This document shows positions 27,494 to 39,282 of a stretch of 64,000 nucleotides of DNA, piece after piece (the stretch's first letter is position 1; each line of letters starts with the position of its first letter). The notes beneath the pieces were generated by a model. The model searched no databases and was not told the DNA's origin. It saw only the letters and a program-made list of their open reading frames with translations. The translations under genes and the position numbers were made by a program. This DNA comes from Chelatococcus asaccharovorans (GTDB taxonomy: Bacteria; Pseudomonadota; Alphaproteobacteria; Rhizobiales; Beijerinckiaceae). The stretch spans positions 1-64,000 of the forward strand of contig NZ_QJJK01000005.1 in NCBI RefSeq assembly GCF_003201475.1, in the 5' to 3' direction.

Positions 27494-28548
27494 CAACGCC
27501 TCGCCTCTGCAGCGGCCAGCGTTTTGCCGCCGCGCTCGTACCAGCCTTGCGAGCGGTTCACAATCCAGACGACAGAGAGCATGACCGGCACCTCGATGAG
27601 CACGCCGACCACCGTGGCGAGCGCCGCCCCGGAATGGAAGCCGAACAGGCTGATCGCCGCGGCCACCGCCAGCTCGAAAAAGTTGGACGCGCCGATCAGC
27701 GCCGAAGGACCGGCGACGCAATGCTGCTCGCCGGCGACCCGGTTGAGGAGATAGGCAAGCCCCGCGTTGAAATAGACCTGAATCAGGATCGGCACCGCGA
27801 GCAGCACGATGATGAGCGGCTGCGCGATGATCTGCTCGCCCTGGAAGCCGAACAGGAGCACCAGCGTCGCCAGCAGGGCGACCAGAGAAACCGGTCCGAG
27901 CGTGCCGAGAACCCGCTCGAGGGCCGCTTGCCCACCGGTCGCCAGCAGGCGGCGGCGCATGACCTGCGCGATGATCACCGGAATGACGATGTAGAGCACG
28001 ACGGACAGGACGAGCGTGCCCCACGGCACGGTGATCGCCGACAGACCGAGCAGCAAGCCGACGATCGGCGCGAAGGCGACCACCATGATCGCGTCGTTGA
28101 GCGCCACCTGGCTCAGCGTGAAATGCGGCTCGCCCTTTGTGAGGTTCGACCAGACGAACACCATCGCCGTGCACGGCGCGGCGGCCAGGATAATGAGGCC
28201 GGCGATGTAGCTGTCGATCTGGTCCGCCGGCAGGAGCGGACGGAACAGCCAGCCGATGAACAGCCAGCCGAGCAGCGCCATGGAGAAGGGCTTCACCGCC
28301 CAGTTGACGAAGAGCGTCACGCCGATGCCGCGCCAGTGCCGCCCGACCTCGCCGAGGGTGGCAAAATCGATTTTCAGGAGCATGGGAATGACCATCAGCC
28401 AGATCAGCACCGCGACCGGCAGATTGACCTTGGCGATCTCGGCCGCCCCGATCGCCTGGAACAGACCCGGCATGATATGGCCGAGCGCGATGCCGGCAAC
28501 GATGCAGAGCGCAACCCAGAGGGTGAGATAGCGTTCAAAGGTGGACAT
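27493..28548 (-). CDS. acr3: ACR3-family arsenite efflux permease
   Basis: This 351-residue protein has ten hydrophobic segments. The conserved cysteine motif [16 protein letters not shown] marks the ACR3 family, and [18 protein letters not shown] and [18 protein letters not shown] are further family motifs. It exports As(III) across the inner membrane, using the proton gradient. It is the core of the operon, placed between the two arsenate reductase genes and arsH. Confidence 0.96.
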   Translation of the reverse strand: MSTFERYLTLWVALCIVAGIALGHIMPGLFQAIGAAEIAKVNLPVAVLIWLMVIPMLLKIDFATLGEVGRHWRGIGVTLFVNWAVKPFSMALLGWLFIGWLFRPLLPADQIDSYIAGLIILAAAPCTAMVFVWSNLTKGEPHFTLSQVALNDAIMVVAFAPIVGLLLGLSAITVPWGTLVLSVVLYIVIPVIIAQVMRRRLLATGGQAALERVLGTLGPVSLVALLATLVLLFGFQGEQIIAQPLIIVLLAVPILIQVYFNAGLAYLLNRVAGEQHCVAGPSALIGASNFFELAVAAAISLFGFHSGAALATVVGVLIEVPVMLSVVWIVNRSQGWYERGGKTLAAAEARR

Positions 28549-28557
28549 GGATGCCTC

Positions 28558-28983
28558 TCAAGCCGTCGCCACGCGGCGGCCGTGCTCATCCACGACCCGC
28601 TCGCCGTCTTCCTTGACGAATTCGCCCCGCTGAGGCGGAAGCAGGGCGAGCACGTCCTCGGACGGCCGGCAGAGCCTCACGCCCTTGGGGCTCACGACGA
28701 TCGGGCGATTGATCAGGATCGGATGCGCCAGCATGGCATCGAGCAGCTGATCATCGGTCAGCGCGGGATCGCCGAGACCGAGCTCCGCATAGGGCGTGCC
28801 CTTCTCGCGGATGACGTCGCGCACCGACAGGCCCATGCGTGCGACGAGCTGGGTCAGCATCGCCCGCGATGGCGGCGTCTTCAGATATTCGATCACATGC
28901 GGTTCGATACCGGCATTGCGGATCATCGCCAGCGTGTTGCGCGAGGTGCCGCAGTCGGGGTTGTGATAGATGATGACGTCCAT
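28558..28983 (-). CDS. arsC: Arsenate reductase, glutaredoxin-coupled (ArsC, R773 type)
   Basis: This 141-residue protein begins MDVIIYHNPDCGTSRNTLAM, with the catalytic cysteine C11 in the HNPDCGTSRN motif of plasmid R773-type ArsC. Arginines for arsenate binding are visible, including R93 in LINRPIVVSPKG. It reduces As(V) to As(III) with glutathione and glutaredoxin. A longer in-frame start at 29226 lies inside the upstream reductase gene and was rejected. It is the second, unrelated arsenate reductase of the operon. Confidence 0.95.
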   Translation of the reverse strand: MDVIIYHNPDCGTSRNTLAMIRNAGIEPHVIEYLKTPPSRAMLTQLVARMGLSVRDVIREKGTPYAELGLGDPALTDDQLLDAMLAHPILINRPIVVSPKGVRLCRPSEDVLALLPPQRGEFVKEDGERVVDEHGRRVATA

Positions 28984-28991
28984 GGCCTGCC

Positions 28992-29534
28992 TCACGCTGC
29001 GCTGTTGCGGGGGGAGGAAGCGCCTTCCGAACGCCCGATCTCCGTGAGGCTCGCGCGTAGGGATGCCTTGTCGAGGCTCGCCACGGGCAGCGCGGCAAAG
29101 GCTGCGATCCGGTTCTTGAGGTGGCGGAAGGCGGCGATGAAAGCAGCCTTCTTCTGAATGTCCGTGCCCTCGACCGCCGCCGGATCCTCGATCCCCCAAT
29201 GGGCCGTCATCGGCTGCCCCGGCCATACCGGACAGGCTTCGCCGGCGGCGTTGTCGCAGACGGTGAACACGAAATCCATCACCGGCGCGTCCGGTCCTGC
29301 GAACTCATCCCAGTTCTTCGAGCGGAAGCCCTCGGCCGGATAGTCGAAATCCTGCAGCACCGCGAGCGCTATGGGATTGACGGCGCCCTTCGGCTGGCTG
29401 CCCGCCGAGAAGGCGCGAAAACGGCCGGCGCCATCCTTGGCGAGGATGCTTTCGGCCATGATCGAGCGGGCCGAATTGCCGGTACAGAGAAAGAGCACAT
29501 TGAAGACGCGGTTGGGTTGGGCTGGCTCAGACAT
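28992..29534 (-). CDS. arsC: Arsenate reductase, low-molecular-weight phosphatase type
   Basis: This 180-residue protein has the phosphatase loop LFLCTGNSARS, with C17 as nucleophile, and two further cysteines C93 (FTVCDN) and C101 (EACPVWPG) in the positions used for the thioredoxin-linked cascade of S. aureus-type ArsC. It therefore probably draws electrons from thioredoxin. The last 35 residues form an extra tail. It follows arsR by 19 bases and precedes the glutaredoxin-type arsC by 8. Confidence 0.93.
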   Translation of the reverse strand: MSEPAQPNRVFNVLFLCTGNSARSIMAESILAKDGAGRFRAFSAGSQPKGAVNPIALAVLQDFDYPAEGFRSKNWDEFAGPDAPVMDFVFTVCDNAAGEACPVWPGQPMTAHWGIEDPAAVEGTDIQKKAAFIAAFRHLKNRIAAFAALPVASLDKASLRASLTEIGRSEGASSPRNSAA

Positions 29535-29553
29535 AGGCGGCGCCTTTCACGGG

Positions 29554-29895
29554 TCAACAACAGGAGGACAGCGCGGCCACCGCGGGGGCGCACACCTCGG
29601 GATGCCCCTGGCAACAGTCACGCATCAGAAATGCGACAAGGCCGGAGAGCACGGGCAGCGCCGCGCTGTAAATGATCGAGCGACCCTCGCGGCGTGAAAC
29701 CACCAGCCCGGCGTGCTCCAGATGACTGAGATGGAACGATATGCGCGACGAGGTTGCGCCATCCATCGCCTCGCCGATGGCGCCGGCGGGCAACCCTTCC
29801 GGACCGGCCGTCACCAAAAGCCGCACGATCCGCAGGCGCGTTTCCTGCGACAGCGCGGCGAAGGCATCGAGCGCCTGCTTCTCGTCCATCATCAT
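29554..29895 (-). CDS. arsR: ArsR/SmtB-family arsenite-responsive repressor
   Basis: This 113-residue protein has a winged helix (ALSQETRLRIVRLLVTAG, then GATSSRISFHLSHLEHAGLV). The classic ELCVCDL arsenic site on the recognition-helix side is missing. Instead cysteines cluster at the C-terminus: C94, C95, C102, C112 and C113. A similar C-terminal site (C95, C96, C102) is known in Acidithiobacillus ferrooxidans ArsR, so arsenite is probably sensed there. It is the first gene of the arsenic operon. Three consecutive ATG codons make the exact start uncertain by up to two codons. Confidence 0.92.
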   Translation of the reverse strand: MMMDEKQALDAFAALSQETRLRIVRLLVTAGPEGLPAGAIGEAMDGATSSRISFHLSHLEHAGLVVSRREGRSIIYSAALPVLSGLVAFLMRDCCQGHPEVCAPAVAALSSCC

Positions 29896-29896
29896 C

Positions 29897-29918
29897 TCAA
29901 TATTTCAAGAATCATTGA
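29897..29918 (-). promoter_or_regulatory. ArsR operator candidate
   Basis: TCAAT (29897-29901) and ATTGA (29914-29918) form an imperfect dyad of 22 bp directly before the arsR start codon, in an AT-rich patch. Such short dyads overlapping the promoter are usual for ArsR repressors. Binding is inferred. Confidence 0.45.
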
Positions 29919-30259
29919 TATTATGGATACACGAAGAGCTGCGGCGGCGCCAGCCCTTTCGACGTCGAATGTCACGGAGACATGTCTTGCCGCGCTGCCT
30001 TGCAGTCCTACGCGTCAATGGCTAAGCGCGCGGGCACGGCTATGATGAGGACCTCGACAAAAAGTCGAGATCCGGTGATCCCGGGCGGTCGGGCGCCTCA
30101 TTTCATCGGGATGGCCGGGACAGGCCCGGCCATGACCGCGGAGATGTCGGAATATCGGCTCATCCTGGGACGACGTCGGTCCGGCCGAGGCTGCCGCTTG
30201 CGGGATAGAGGATAGGGGCGCAGGCTACCGCGGTGTCCCACGACATCCCCAAGCCCCCT
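29919..30259. other. Intergenic region between arsR and the fused ABC gene
   Basis: The left end holds the arsR promoter region. The middle carries a strong hairpin (30111-30133, listed separately). I see no gene; the short open frames lack ribosome sites and recognisable content. Confidence 0.45.
30111..30133. repeat. Perfect 9-bp-stem hairpin, possible dispersed palindromic repeat
   Basis: ATGGCCGGG and CCCGGCCAT flank the loop ACAGG with no mismatch. There is no T run, so it is not a standard intrinsic terminator. Short GGCCGGG-type palindromes of this form are common between genes in Rhizobiales, which suggests a dispersed element. Confidence 0.5.
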
Positions 30260-33862
<3,603 letters not shown>

Positions 33863-33908
33863 GACTCATTCCAAATGCGAACTGATCGCAGTATTTACTA
33901 CGCAAAAT

Positions 33909-33946
33909 CGGGCCATAAAAGCCCGCTTTGTAGTGATAACTACAAA
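33909..33946. promoter_or_regulatory. Two adjacent dyads between the fused ATPase gene and the double ABC gene
   Basis: TTTGTAGT-GATA-ACTACAAA (33927-33946) is a perfect palindrome with eight-base arms that includes the TAG stop codon of the upstream gene (33940-33942). Beside it, CGGGC and GCCCG (33909-33925) flank a seven-base loop. Together they could be an attenuator, an RNA processing site or an operator for a separate promoter of the double ABC gene. Confidence 0.45.
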
Positions 33947-35394
33947 TCAGGTGATCGCGAGGCAGGGTGAGGCCGTGTGACATCAAGGAGCCTGGCGGGG
34001 GCACAAGCCTCGGCTGCCATCACCATCCTCCGGTCGGCCATTGCGTTGGCCAAAGCGCGATCATGAGTGATCAGCAGAATTGCGAGCGCGTCCTCGTCGG
34101 CAACGTCTCGCAGATAGCGGATGACCTGTTCCTGCACCGGCGGGTCGAGGCGTGAGGTGGGCTCATCGGCGATCAGCATTTTGGGTTTGAGCGCCAGGAT
34201 GCGGGCGAGCGCCACGCGCTGCGCCTCTCCGCCGCTGATCTGATGCGGCTGCCGCAGAAGGAGGTCGCGCGCCAGGCCGAAGCGCTGCAGCAGTGCCGGC
34301 ACCCGCCGGAGGGCCTGATCTCCGCCCGGCAGGCGTCGCATGTCCTCGAGGCTCTGACCAAGCGACTGCCAGGGTGAGAACACCCGCGTCGGATCCTGAT
34401 GCAGCTTCTGGAGTGCCACGCCGCCATTGCCATGGGGCCGGCGGATCGTGCCGCTGAGCGGCGGCGTCAACCCAAGCAGCGTGCGGCCGAGCGTGGTCTT
34501 GCCGATGCCGCTCCTGCCGAGCAGTGCCGCGATGTGTCCGGCGTGGCAGTGAAAGGTGAGATCGTCTGCGAGAACCTTGCCGTTGATGCCGATGCGCAGA
34601 TGATCCGCCTCAATGACTTTGGCGGAGCGCGAGCGCTCATAGGGCCGCGCCGGCCAGGTCGAGGGATCACTCGCCACATAGCGGCGCGCGTAGGCGGTGC
34701 CGGGCGATGACAGGACCGTGGAGGCGGCGCCTCTCTCGATGATGGTGCGTTCGTCGAGGAAGGCGACTTGATCGGCCAGGGCCCGCACCAGGGCGATGTC
34801 GTGGGTGATCAAGAGGATGGCCCGCCCCCGCTCGCGCAAGGTGCTGAAGGCCCGCGCGACGATGTCGCGTCTGTCGGCATCGAGGCCCTTGGTCGGTTCA
34901 TCGGCCAAGACGATACCGGCGCGGGTAACCGAGGCGATGGCGGCCATGACCCGCTGGGCCATGCCGCCCGAAAGCTCGAAGGGGCGCTTGCGATGATGCT
35001 GGCGATCGAGCTGCATGGCGGACAACGCGGCTGCCGCATCGGCTCCCGCAAAAGGTGCCTTGATCTGCTCGGCCACCTGGGCCGCGGCACTTAACAGCGG
35101 AGCGAGCGCATTGAGCGGCTCCTGCGGCAGCAGGAAAAGGTCTTTTGCCCAGAGCGTTCTCAGCGCATGCGAGTCCGCTGCGTCATAGCTGCGACCGTTG
35201 ACGACGATCCGACCGGAGACTGATACGCCCTTCGGGATGAGGCCCATGATGGCGCTGCCGATCAAGCTCTTGCCGCTGCCTGTCTCACCCAGAACGGCCA
35301 GGATTTCGCCGGCAGCGACGCTGAGCGAGACATTCTCGACGATGACGCAATCGGCGGTCGCGATTGTCAGCTGTTCGACGGCAAGGGTGCTCAC
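33940..35394 (-). CDS. Fused peptide/nickel-type ABC ATPase (DppD-DppF in one chain)
   Basis: This 484-residue protein has two ATPase domains. The first has Walker A GETGSGKS (residues 36-43), LSGGMAQRVMAAIASV and LADEPTKGLD; the second has GRSGIGKTT, ISGGEAQRVALARILA and ADEPTSRLD. Each is shorter than usual (about 240 residues), and the oligopeptide-family C-terminal zinc/FeS-like tail is reduced. It powers the DppB/DppC-type permeases encoded at 35581-37373. The gap of 186 bases before it, inside the operon, is filled by two long palindromes. Confidence 0.92.
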   Translation of the reverse strand: MSTLAVEQLTIATADCVIVENVSLSVAAGEILAVLGETGSGKSLIGSAIMGLIPKGVSVSGRIVVNGRSYDAADSHALRTLWAKDLFLLPQEPLNALAPLLSAAAQVAEQIKAPFAGADAAAALSAMQLDRQHHRKRPFELSGGMAQRVMAAIASVTRAGIVLADEPTKGLDADRRDIVARAFSTLRERGRAILLITHDIALVRALADQVAFLDERTIIERGAASTVLSSPGTAYARRYVASDPSTWPARPYERSRSAKVIEADHLRIGINGKVLADDLTFHCHAGHIAALLGRSGIGKTTLGRTLLGLTPPLSGTIRRPHGNGGVALQKLHQDPTRVFSPWQSLGQSLEDMRRLPGGDQALRRVPALLQRFGLARDLLLRQPHQISGGEAQRVALARILALKPKMLIADEPTSRLDPPVQEQVIRYLRDVADEDALAILLITHDRALANAMADRRMVMAAEACAPARLLDVTRPHPASRSPDL

Positions 35395-35415
35395 TCAGGC
35401 GATCTCCTCGATCCC

Positions 35416-35494
35416 CTAGTGGAATGAATTCGACATTCGGAGCCCGCTCGATATCGGCCGCGAGACCGAATGTCGAATTCGAAAATTCCACTAG
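35416..35494. repeat. Palindromic module 1 in the importer operon
   Basis: This 79-bp element begins CTAGTGGAAT and ends ATTCCACTAG. Inside, ATTCGACATTCGG pairs with CCGAATGTCGAAT. A 25-bp GC-rich loop lies at the centre. In RNA it would form a long interrupted hairpin. It lies between the permease stop (35581) and the fused ATPase start (35394). Confidence 0.75.
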
Positions 35495-35507
35495 AATCAT
35501 AAACATC

Positions 35508-35584
35508 CTAGTGGTTCTCTTGACTCCGACATTGGCTCCAAGGCCCGTATCAGACGCATGCAAATGTCGGAGCAGAACCACTAG
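35508..35584. repeat. Palindromic module 2 in the importer operon
   Basis: This 77-bp element begins CTAGTGGTTCT and ends AGAACCACTAG; inside, CTCCGACATT pairs with AATGTCGGAG. It shares its plan with module 1 (CTAGTGG ends and GACATT/AATGTC inner arms) but has a different inner sequence. Its right end supplies the TAG stop codon of the permease gene (35581-35583). Confidence 0.75.
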
Positions 35585-36417
35585 CGGCGCGCACTGTAGT
35601 ATTCGCCGATCAGCGTCGCCGAGAGCGTGCAGATCAGGATGGCCGCTGCCGGCGCCAGCACCATATGGGGGGAGGTGCGGAAGAAGGTCATGGTTCCGGC
35701 AATCATCGCGCCCCATTCGGCATCCGGCGGTCGCAGGCCGAGCCCCAGGAAGCCCACCGACGAGATGGTGAGGACGTTGGCGCCAACGGTCAGGGCTCCG
35801 AGCGACGTGAGGTAAGGGGTGATCGCCGGCAGCACATGTGCGCGGAAGATATAGCCCCGACCGAAGCCGAGCAGACGCGCGGCCTCGACGTGATCGGTGG
35901 CGAGTTCTCGGGCCGTAGTGGCGGCGGTGAGACGGGCGAAGCCCGGCCATTGCGACATCCAGAGGCCGAAGAGGATCGGCCCGATGCCGCCGCCCAACAG
36001 CCCCGAGATCAGGATGACGAACAACAGGCCGGGGCAGGCAATGATCACGTCGGAAAGGCGCATGACGACCTGCCGGATCCACCCCGCATGAAATGCCGCC
36101 AGAAATCCAAGCGCCAGCCCCGTCACCAGCGAGGCGATCACACCAGCGACGGCGATGCCGAGCGAGACGCGCGCCCCGGCGATGACCCGGGCTGCAATCG
36201 ACCGGCCAAGATTGTCGGCGCCAAGCCGATATGCGGCCGACGGCGGCGCCGAGGCGGCACTGAGGGCCTGGCGGTTGGGGTCGACCGTGAGAAGCAGCGG
36301 CCCGAGCAAGGCCAGCAGCAGCATGGCGGCGAGCGGGAGGAAGCCGAACAGTACAATGGCGAGGGGCGGTCGGCTCCGTCGCGTCACCGCGCCTTCATCG
36401 AGCGACGGCGCGGTCAT
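35581..36417 (-). CDS. Peptide/nickel-type ABC permease, DppC type
   Basis: This 278-residue permease opens with a hydrophobic segment (VLFGFLPLAAMLLLALLGPL) followed by YRLGADNLGRSIAARVIAGA, which matches the DppC pattern LGTDxxGRD. The C-terminal loop has SVGFLGLGLRPPDAEWGAMI, typical of the family. I chose ATG 36417 from the ATGA overlap with the upstream permease stop (36414). The stop codon lies in the end of palindromic module 2. Confidence 0.92.
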   Translation of the reverse strand: MTAPSLDEGAVTRRSRPPLAIVLFGFLPLAAMLLLALLGPLLLTVDPNRQALSAASAPPSAAYRLGADNLGRSIAARVIAGARVSLGIAVAGVIASLVTGLALGFLAAFHAGWIRQVVMRLSDVIIACPGLLFVILISGLLGGGIGPILFGLWMSQWPGFARLTAATTARELATDHVEAARLLGFGRGYIFRAHVLPAITPYLTSLGALTVGANVLTISSVGFLGLGLRPPDAEWGAMIAGTMTFFRTSPHMVLAPAAAILICTLSATLIGEYYSARR

Positions 36418-37373
36418 GGTCGCGGCTGCGCGTTGAACAGCCGCGGGTCGAGCACTTGCACCGCGATGTCGGCGATGCCGTTGACGACCACCACAGAGAT
36501 GCCGATGAGCAGCCCCGCCCCCATGGCCATCGGGATATCGGCAGCGAGCACGCTGTCGATCAGCCGGGTCCCCAGGCCATCGAGGTTGAACAGCACGTCG
36601 ATGACGACGAGACCGCCGATCGTGTGGGCCACCAGCGGTCCGAAATAAGCGATGACGGGCACGAGCGTCGGCCGCAGCGCATGGGCGAACACGATCCGCA
36701 GCCAGCTTTGCCCCTTGATCCGCCCATAGGTCGGATAGAAATCCTGCATTGTGCGAACCACGGCGTTGCGAGCAACCCGCGATAGATCCGGCAGGAGCGC
36801 CAGGGCCAGCGTGCATGCAGGGAGGATAAAATATCCGGGCCGGTTGTTGCCGGCAGCCGGCAGCCATCGCAAACCAATGGCAAAGATGGTGATCAGGATG
36901 ATCCCGAGGAGAAATGACGGCACGGACGACAGGACCGCAGACACCACGAGAAATATCCGATCGACAAGGCCGTCCCGCCGCATCCCGGCCGCAAAGCCGA
37001 TCGCCAGGCTGGCGACGAGGGCCAGGCTGACGCCGACGACGGCGATGCTCAGCGTCGTCTGAAAGCTGCGCCAGACCTCCGTGGCGACCTGGCGACCGCT
37101 GACCATCGACCGCCCGAGCTGGCCCGTCATGGCCGAGCCGACCCACCGTCCATATTGCACGATGATGGGCTGATCCAGTCCCGTCGCCTGACGCGCGCGG
37201 TCGACCGTCTGCAGGGAGATGCGTTCGCCATAGCGGGCCTCGGCAATACGGAAAGCCACATCGCCTGGCGCGGCCTGGACAGCGATGAACGCGAGGGTGG
37301 CAACCGCAATGGCCACCCCTATTGCCGCCAACACATGACCAGCAACCGTGCCGGCGATGCGGCGGGCAGGCAT
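36414..37373 (-). CDS. Peptide/nickel-type ABC permease, DppB type
   Basis: This 319-residue permease shows the DppB plan: first segment HVLAAIGVAIAVATLAFIAV, periplasmic QATGLDQPIIVQYGRWVGSA, and the cytoplasmic loop ARNAVVRTMQDFYPTYGRIK. I chose ATG 37373 (MPARRIAG); an in-frame extension to 37538 falls inside the binding-protein gene. It starts 4 bases after the binding-protein stop. Confidence 0.92.
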   Translation of the reverse strand: MPARRIAGTVAGHVLAAIGVAIAVATLAFIAVQAAPGDVAFRIAEARYGERISLQTVDRARQATGLDQPIIVQYGRWVGSAMTGQLGRSMVSGRQVATEVWRSFQTTLSIAVVGVSLALVASLAIGFAAGMRRDGLVDRIFLVVSAVLSSVPSFLLGIILITIFAIGLRWLPAAGNNRPGYFILPACTLALALLPDLSRVARNAVVRTMQDFYPTYGRIKGQSWLRIVFAHALRPTLVPVIAYFGPLVAHTIGGLVVIDVLFNLDGLGTRLIDSVLAADIPMAMGAGLLIGISVVVVNGIADIAVQVLDPRLFNAQPRP

Positions 37374-37377
37374 TACG

Positions 37378-38934
37378 CTACTCGGCCCATCGGACGCGAT
37401 CGATCCAGAAGCTGACTTCCAGGGCATCGATCGGCACGCTGTCGAAATTGACCCGATCCGAGATCGAGACATTGTAGTCGTACCAGACCACCGGAATGAC
37501 CGGCAGGTCGGAATTGACCACGGCCAAGATCTGGTCACGGGCGGCCGCGGTCTCTTCCTTGGTCCGGGCGGCGATATACGCGTTCAGCGCGCTTTCCAAC
37601 TTGGGATTGTGATAGTTGACGCCACTCCAAGGGGATGAGCCTGCGCTGGCTTCGGCAAAGTCCAGGATCAGGGTGGCGACCGGATCCGGCACGGCGCCGT
37701 AGTTGCGCCGGGTCATGCCTAGCACCAACGTGCCTTTGGAGACGGACTCGAGGACTTGTCCCTGGTTGCCGTTTTGCAGCTTAACCTCGATACCGATTTC
37801 GGCGAGTTGTGCCTGGATCGCCTCTGCCAAAGAGGCCACTTCGGGCTGTTTCCCGACGATCATCGTGAACGCGAAGCGCGTCCCATCCTTCGCAAGGATG
37901 CCGTCCGATCCCGGCTTCCAGCCAGCCTCGGCGAGCAGCCGCCTGGCCTCCTCGACATTGCGTCGGATCGGCGGCAGGCTGGCATCGTGCCAGCCCGGAA
38001 AGGCCACCGAGAGCAATTGGTTGGCGGCGGCCTTCGGATTGCCGAAGAGCGCGACGGCGATACCCTGGCGATCGAGAGCGAGGGACAGCGCGCGACGCTC
38101 GACGGGATCGTCGAAGCGCGCATCTGCGGCATTGACGAAAACGCCGTTGATGCGCGCAGTCTGAACCTGCTTCACCCTGACCCGGCCGCTGCCTTCGACG
38201 CGATCGCGCAAGACCTGCGACAGACCCAAAACGAGATCGGCCTGTCCCGCCTCCGCCATATTGGCGATCGTGTCAGGCGATGTCGCCCCGGTGAAATGAA
38301 CCCGCGCGATATGAGGCTGCTCGCCCCAGTAGTCCGGAAAGGCCTCGAGATCGACCGATGTCTTTCCCCCGATTTTGATCCGATACGGTCCGGTGCCGAT
38401 GATTTGCTTCACGGTGCCGTCTTGAGCGAAGGACGACGGCGCCAGGATGACGGCGGGACCGTCCGTAAAGAAGTCCGGCACGAGGTTGAACGGGCGCTCC
38501 AGCGTCACCACCACGGCCTGACCGTCGACCCGGACATCGGCGATCGGCAGCTTCGACACCAGTTCGGAATTGGTGTTGGCCTTGCGCATCGCCTCGATCG
38601 CGACGCGGACGATTTCGGGCGTCAGAAGCGAGCCGTCATGGAATTTCACGCCATCGCGAATGACAAACGTCCAGGACAGTCCGTCATCGCTGACCGACCA
38701 GCTCTCGGCAAGTTCAGGAGCGAGCTTGCCCTCGGGGTCGATCGTCACCAGCGTCTCGGCAACCCGAAGTCGCCGGAAATGGTAGCTGGTATCGCCGAGA
38801 TCGAGACTGGTGATCTCACGCGGCGACACGATTTCAAGGACGCGGTCCCCCTTTGCCCATGCAAAGGAACCTGACGCGGCCGTGGCGACGCCGAGCACGA
38901 GGGAGGCGGCGAGAACCGCTCTTCTGGTAATCAT
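37378..38934 (-). CDS. Family 5 (peptide/nickel-type) extracellular solute-binding protein
   Basis: This 518-residue periplasmic protein starts MITRRAVLAASLVLGVATAA with a twin-arginine-like RR in the signal peptide and probable cleavage after WAKG or nearby. The mature part has LAPELAESWSVSDDGLSWTF and FVIRDGVKFHDGSLLTPEIV, the family-5 hallmark. I chose ATG 38934 because AGGAG lies 8 bases upstream. It is the first gene of the operon that continues with DppB, DppC, the fused ATPase and the double ABC protein. Ligands in this family include peptides, nickel complexes, opines and heme. Confidence 0.92.
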   Translation of the reverse strand: MITRRAVLAASLVLGVATAASGSFAWAKGDRVLEIVSPREITSLDLGDTSYHFRRLRVAETLVTIDPEGKLAPELAESWSVSDDGLSWTFVIRDGVKFHDGSLLTPEIVRVAIEAMRKANTNSELVSKLPIADVRVDGQAVVVTLERPFNLVPDFFTDGPAVILAPSSFAQDGTVKQIIGTGPYRIKIGGKTSVDLEAFPDYWGEQPHIARVHFTGATSPDTIANMAEAGQADLVLGLSQVLRDRVEGSGRVRVKQVQTARINGVFVNAADARFDDPVERRALSLALDRQGIAVALFGNPKAAANQLLSVAFPGWHDASLPPIRRNVEEARRLLAEAGWKPGSDGILAKDGTRFAFTMIVGKQPEVASLAEAIQAQLAEIGIEVKLQNGNQGQVLESVSKGTLVLGMTRRNYGAVPDPVATLILDFAEASAGSSPWSGVNYHNPKLESALNAYIAARTKEETAAARDQILAVVNSDLPVIPVVWYDYNVSISDRVNFDSVPIDALEVSFWIDRVRWAE

Positions 38935-39282
38935 GAAACGGCTCCTGAACTCTGACTGGATCATGATCGCGGTGCCGCGCGTGAGCTGTCGGTTCCGTTC
39001 AGCCCATTCACGCCCGACACATCGCAGCCTCAGGCCGAGACCCGATCATCCCCTGACGTAGTGTCAGCTACCATTTCTGAACATCTCAATCAAGTTGAAA
39101 TCGCTTTAAGCAAGTTAAAGTCATTCTAAAGTAAATTAAAACAATTCTAAACAAGTTAAGAATGGATTCTTATTCGGGCGATCGCGCTGTTCTTCATGCT
39201 TGTATCGCGCCGCAGCGGACGGGCTTCGCCCCGCGTCAAATGTTGACGTAGTAATGATTACGCTCACGCCCCGTCTGGGTTC
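38935..39282. other. Promoter region of the importer operon
   Basis: This 348-bp gap separates the RpiR regulator stop (39283) from the binding-protein start (38934). It carries the phased heptamer array (39094-39161). Near the right end, CGTCAA-ATG-TTGACG (39234-39248) and GTAATGATTAC (39251-39261) are small perfect dyads. No gene is visible. Confidence 0.55.
39094..39161. promoter_or_regulatory. Helically phased array of seven nTTnAAA-type heptamers
   Basis: On the plus strand the heptamers gttgaaa, ctttaag, gttaaag, ttctaaa, aattaaa, ttctaaa and gttaaga start at 39094, 39104, 39114, 39124, 39134, 39145 and 39155, a spacing of 10-11 bp. Two of them form the perfect dyad CTTTAAGCAAGTTAAAG (39104-39120). 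The pattern suggests either intrinsically bent DNA or cooperative binding of a regulator on one face of the helix, in the control region of the importer operon. Confidence 0.6.

Noticed and set aside
27322-29157. A 611-codon open frame on the plus strand
   Set aside because: It lies opposite acr3 and both arsC genes; the sequence is low-complexity His/Asp/Arg-rich shadow.
39234-39261. Small perfect dyads CGTCAA-ATG-TTGACG and GTAATGATTAC after the RpiR gene
   Set aside because: They are short and lack a T run, so I do not claim a terminator or operator; they are noted only in the intergenic entry.
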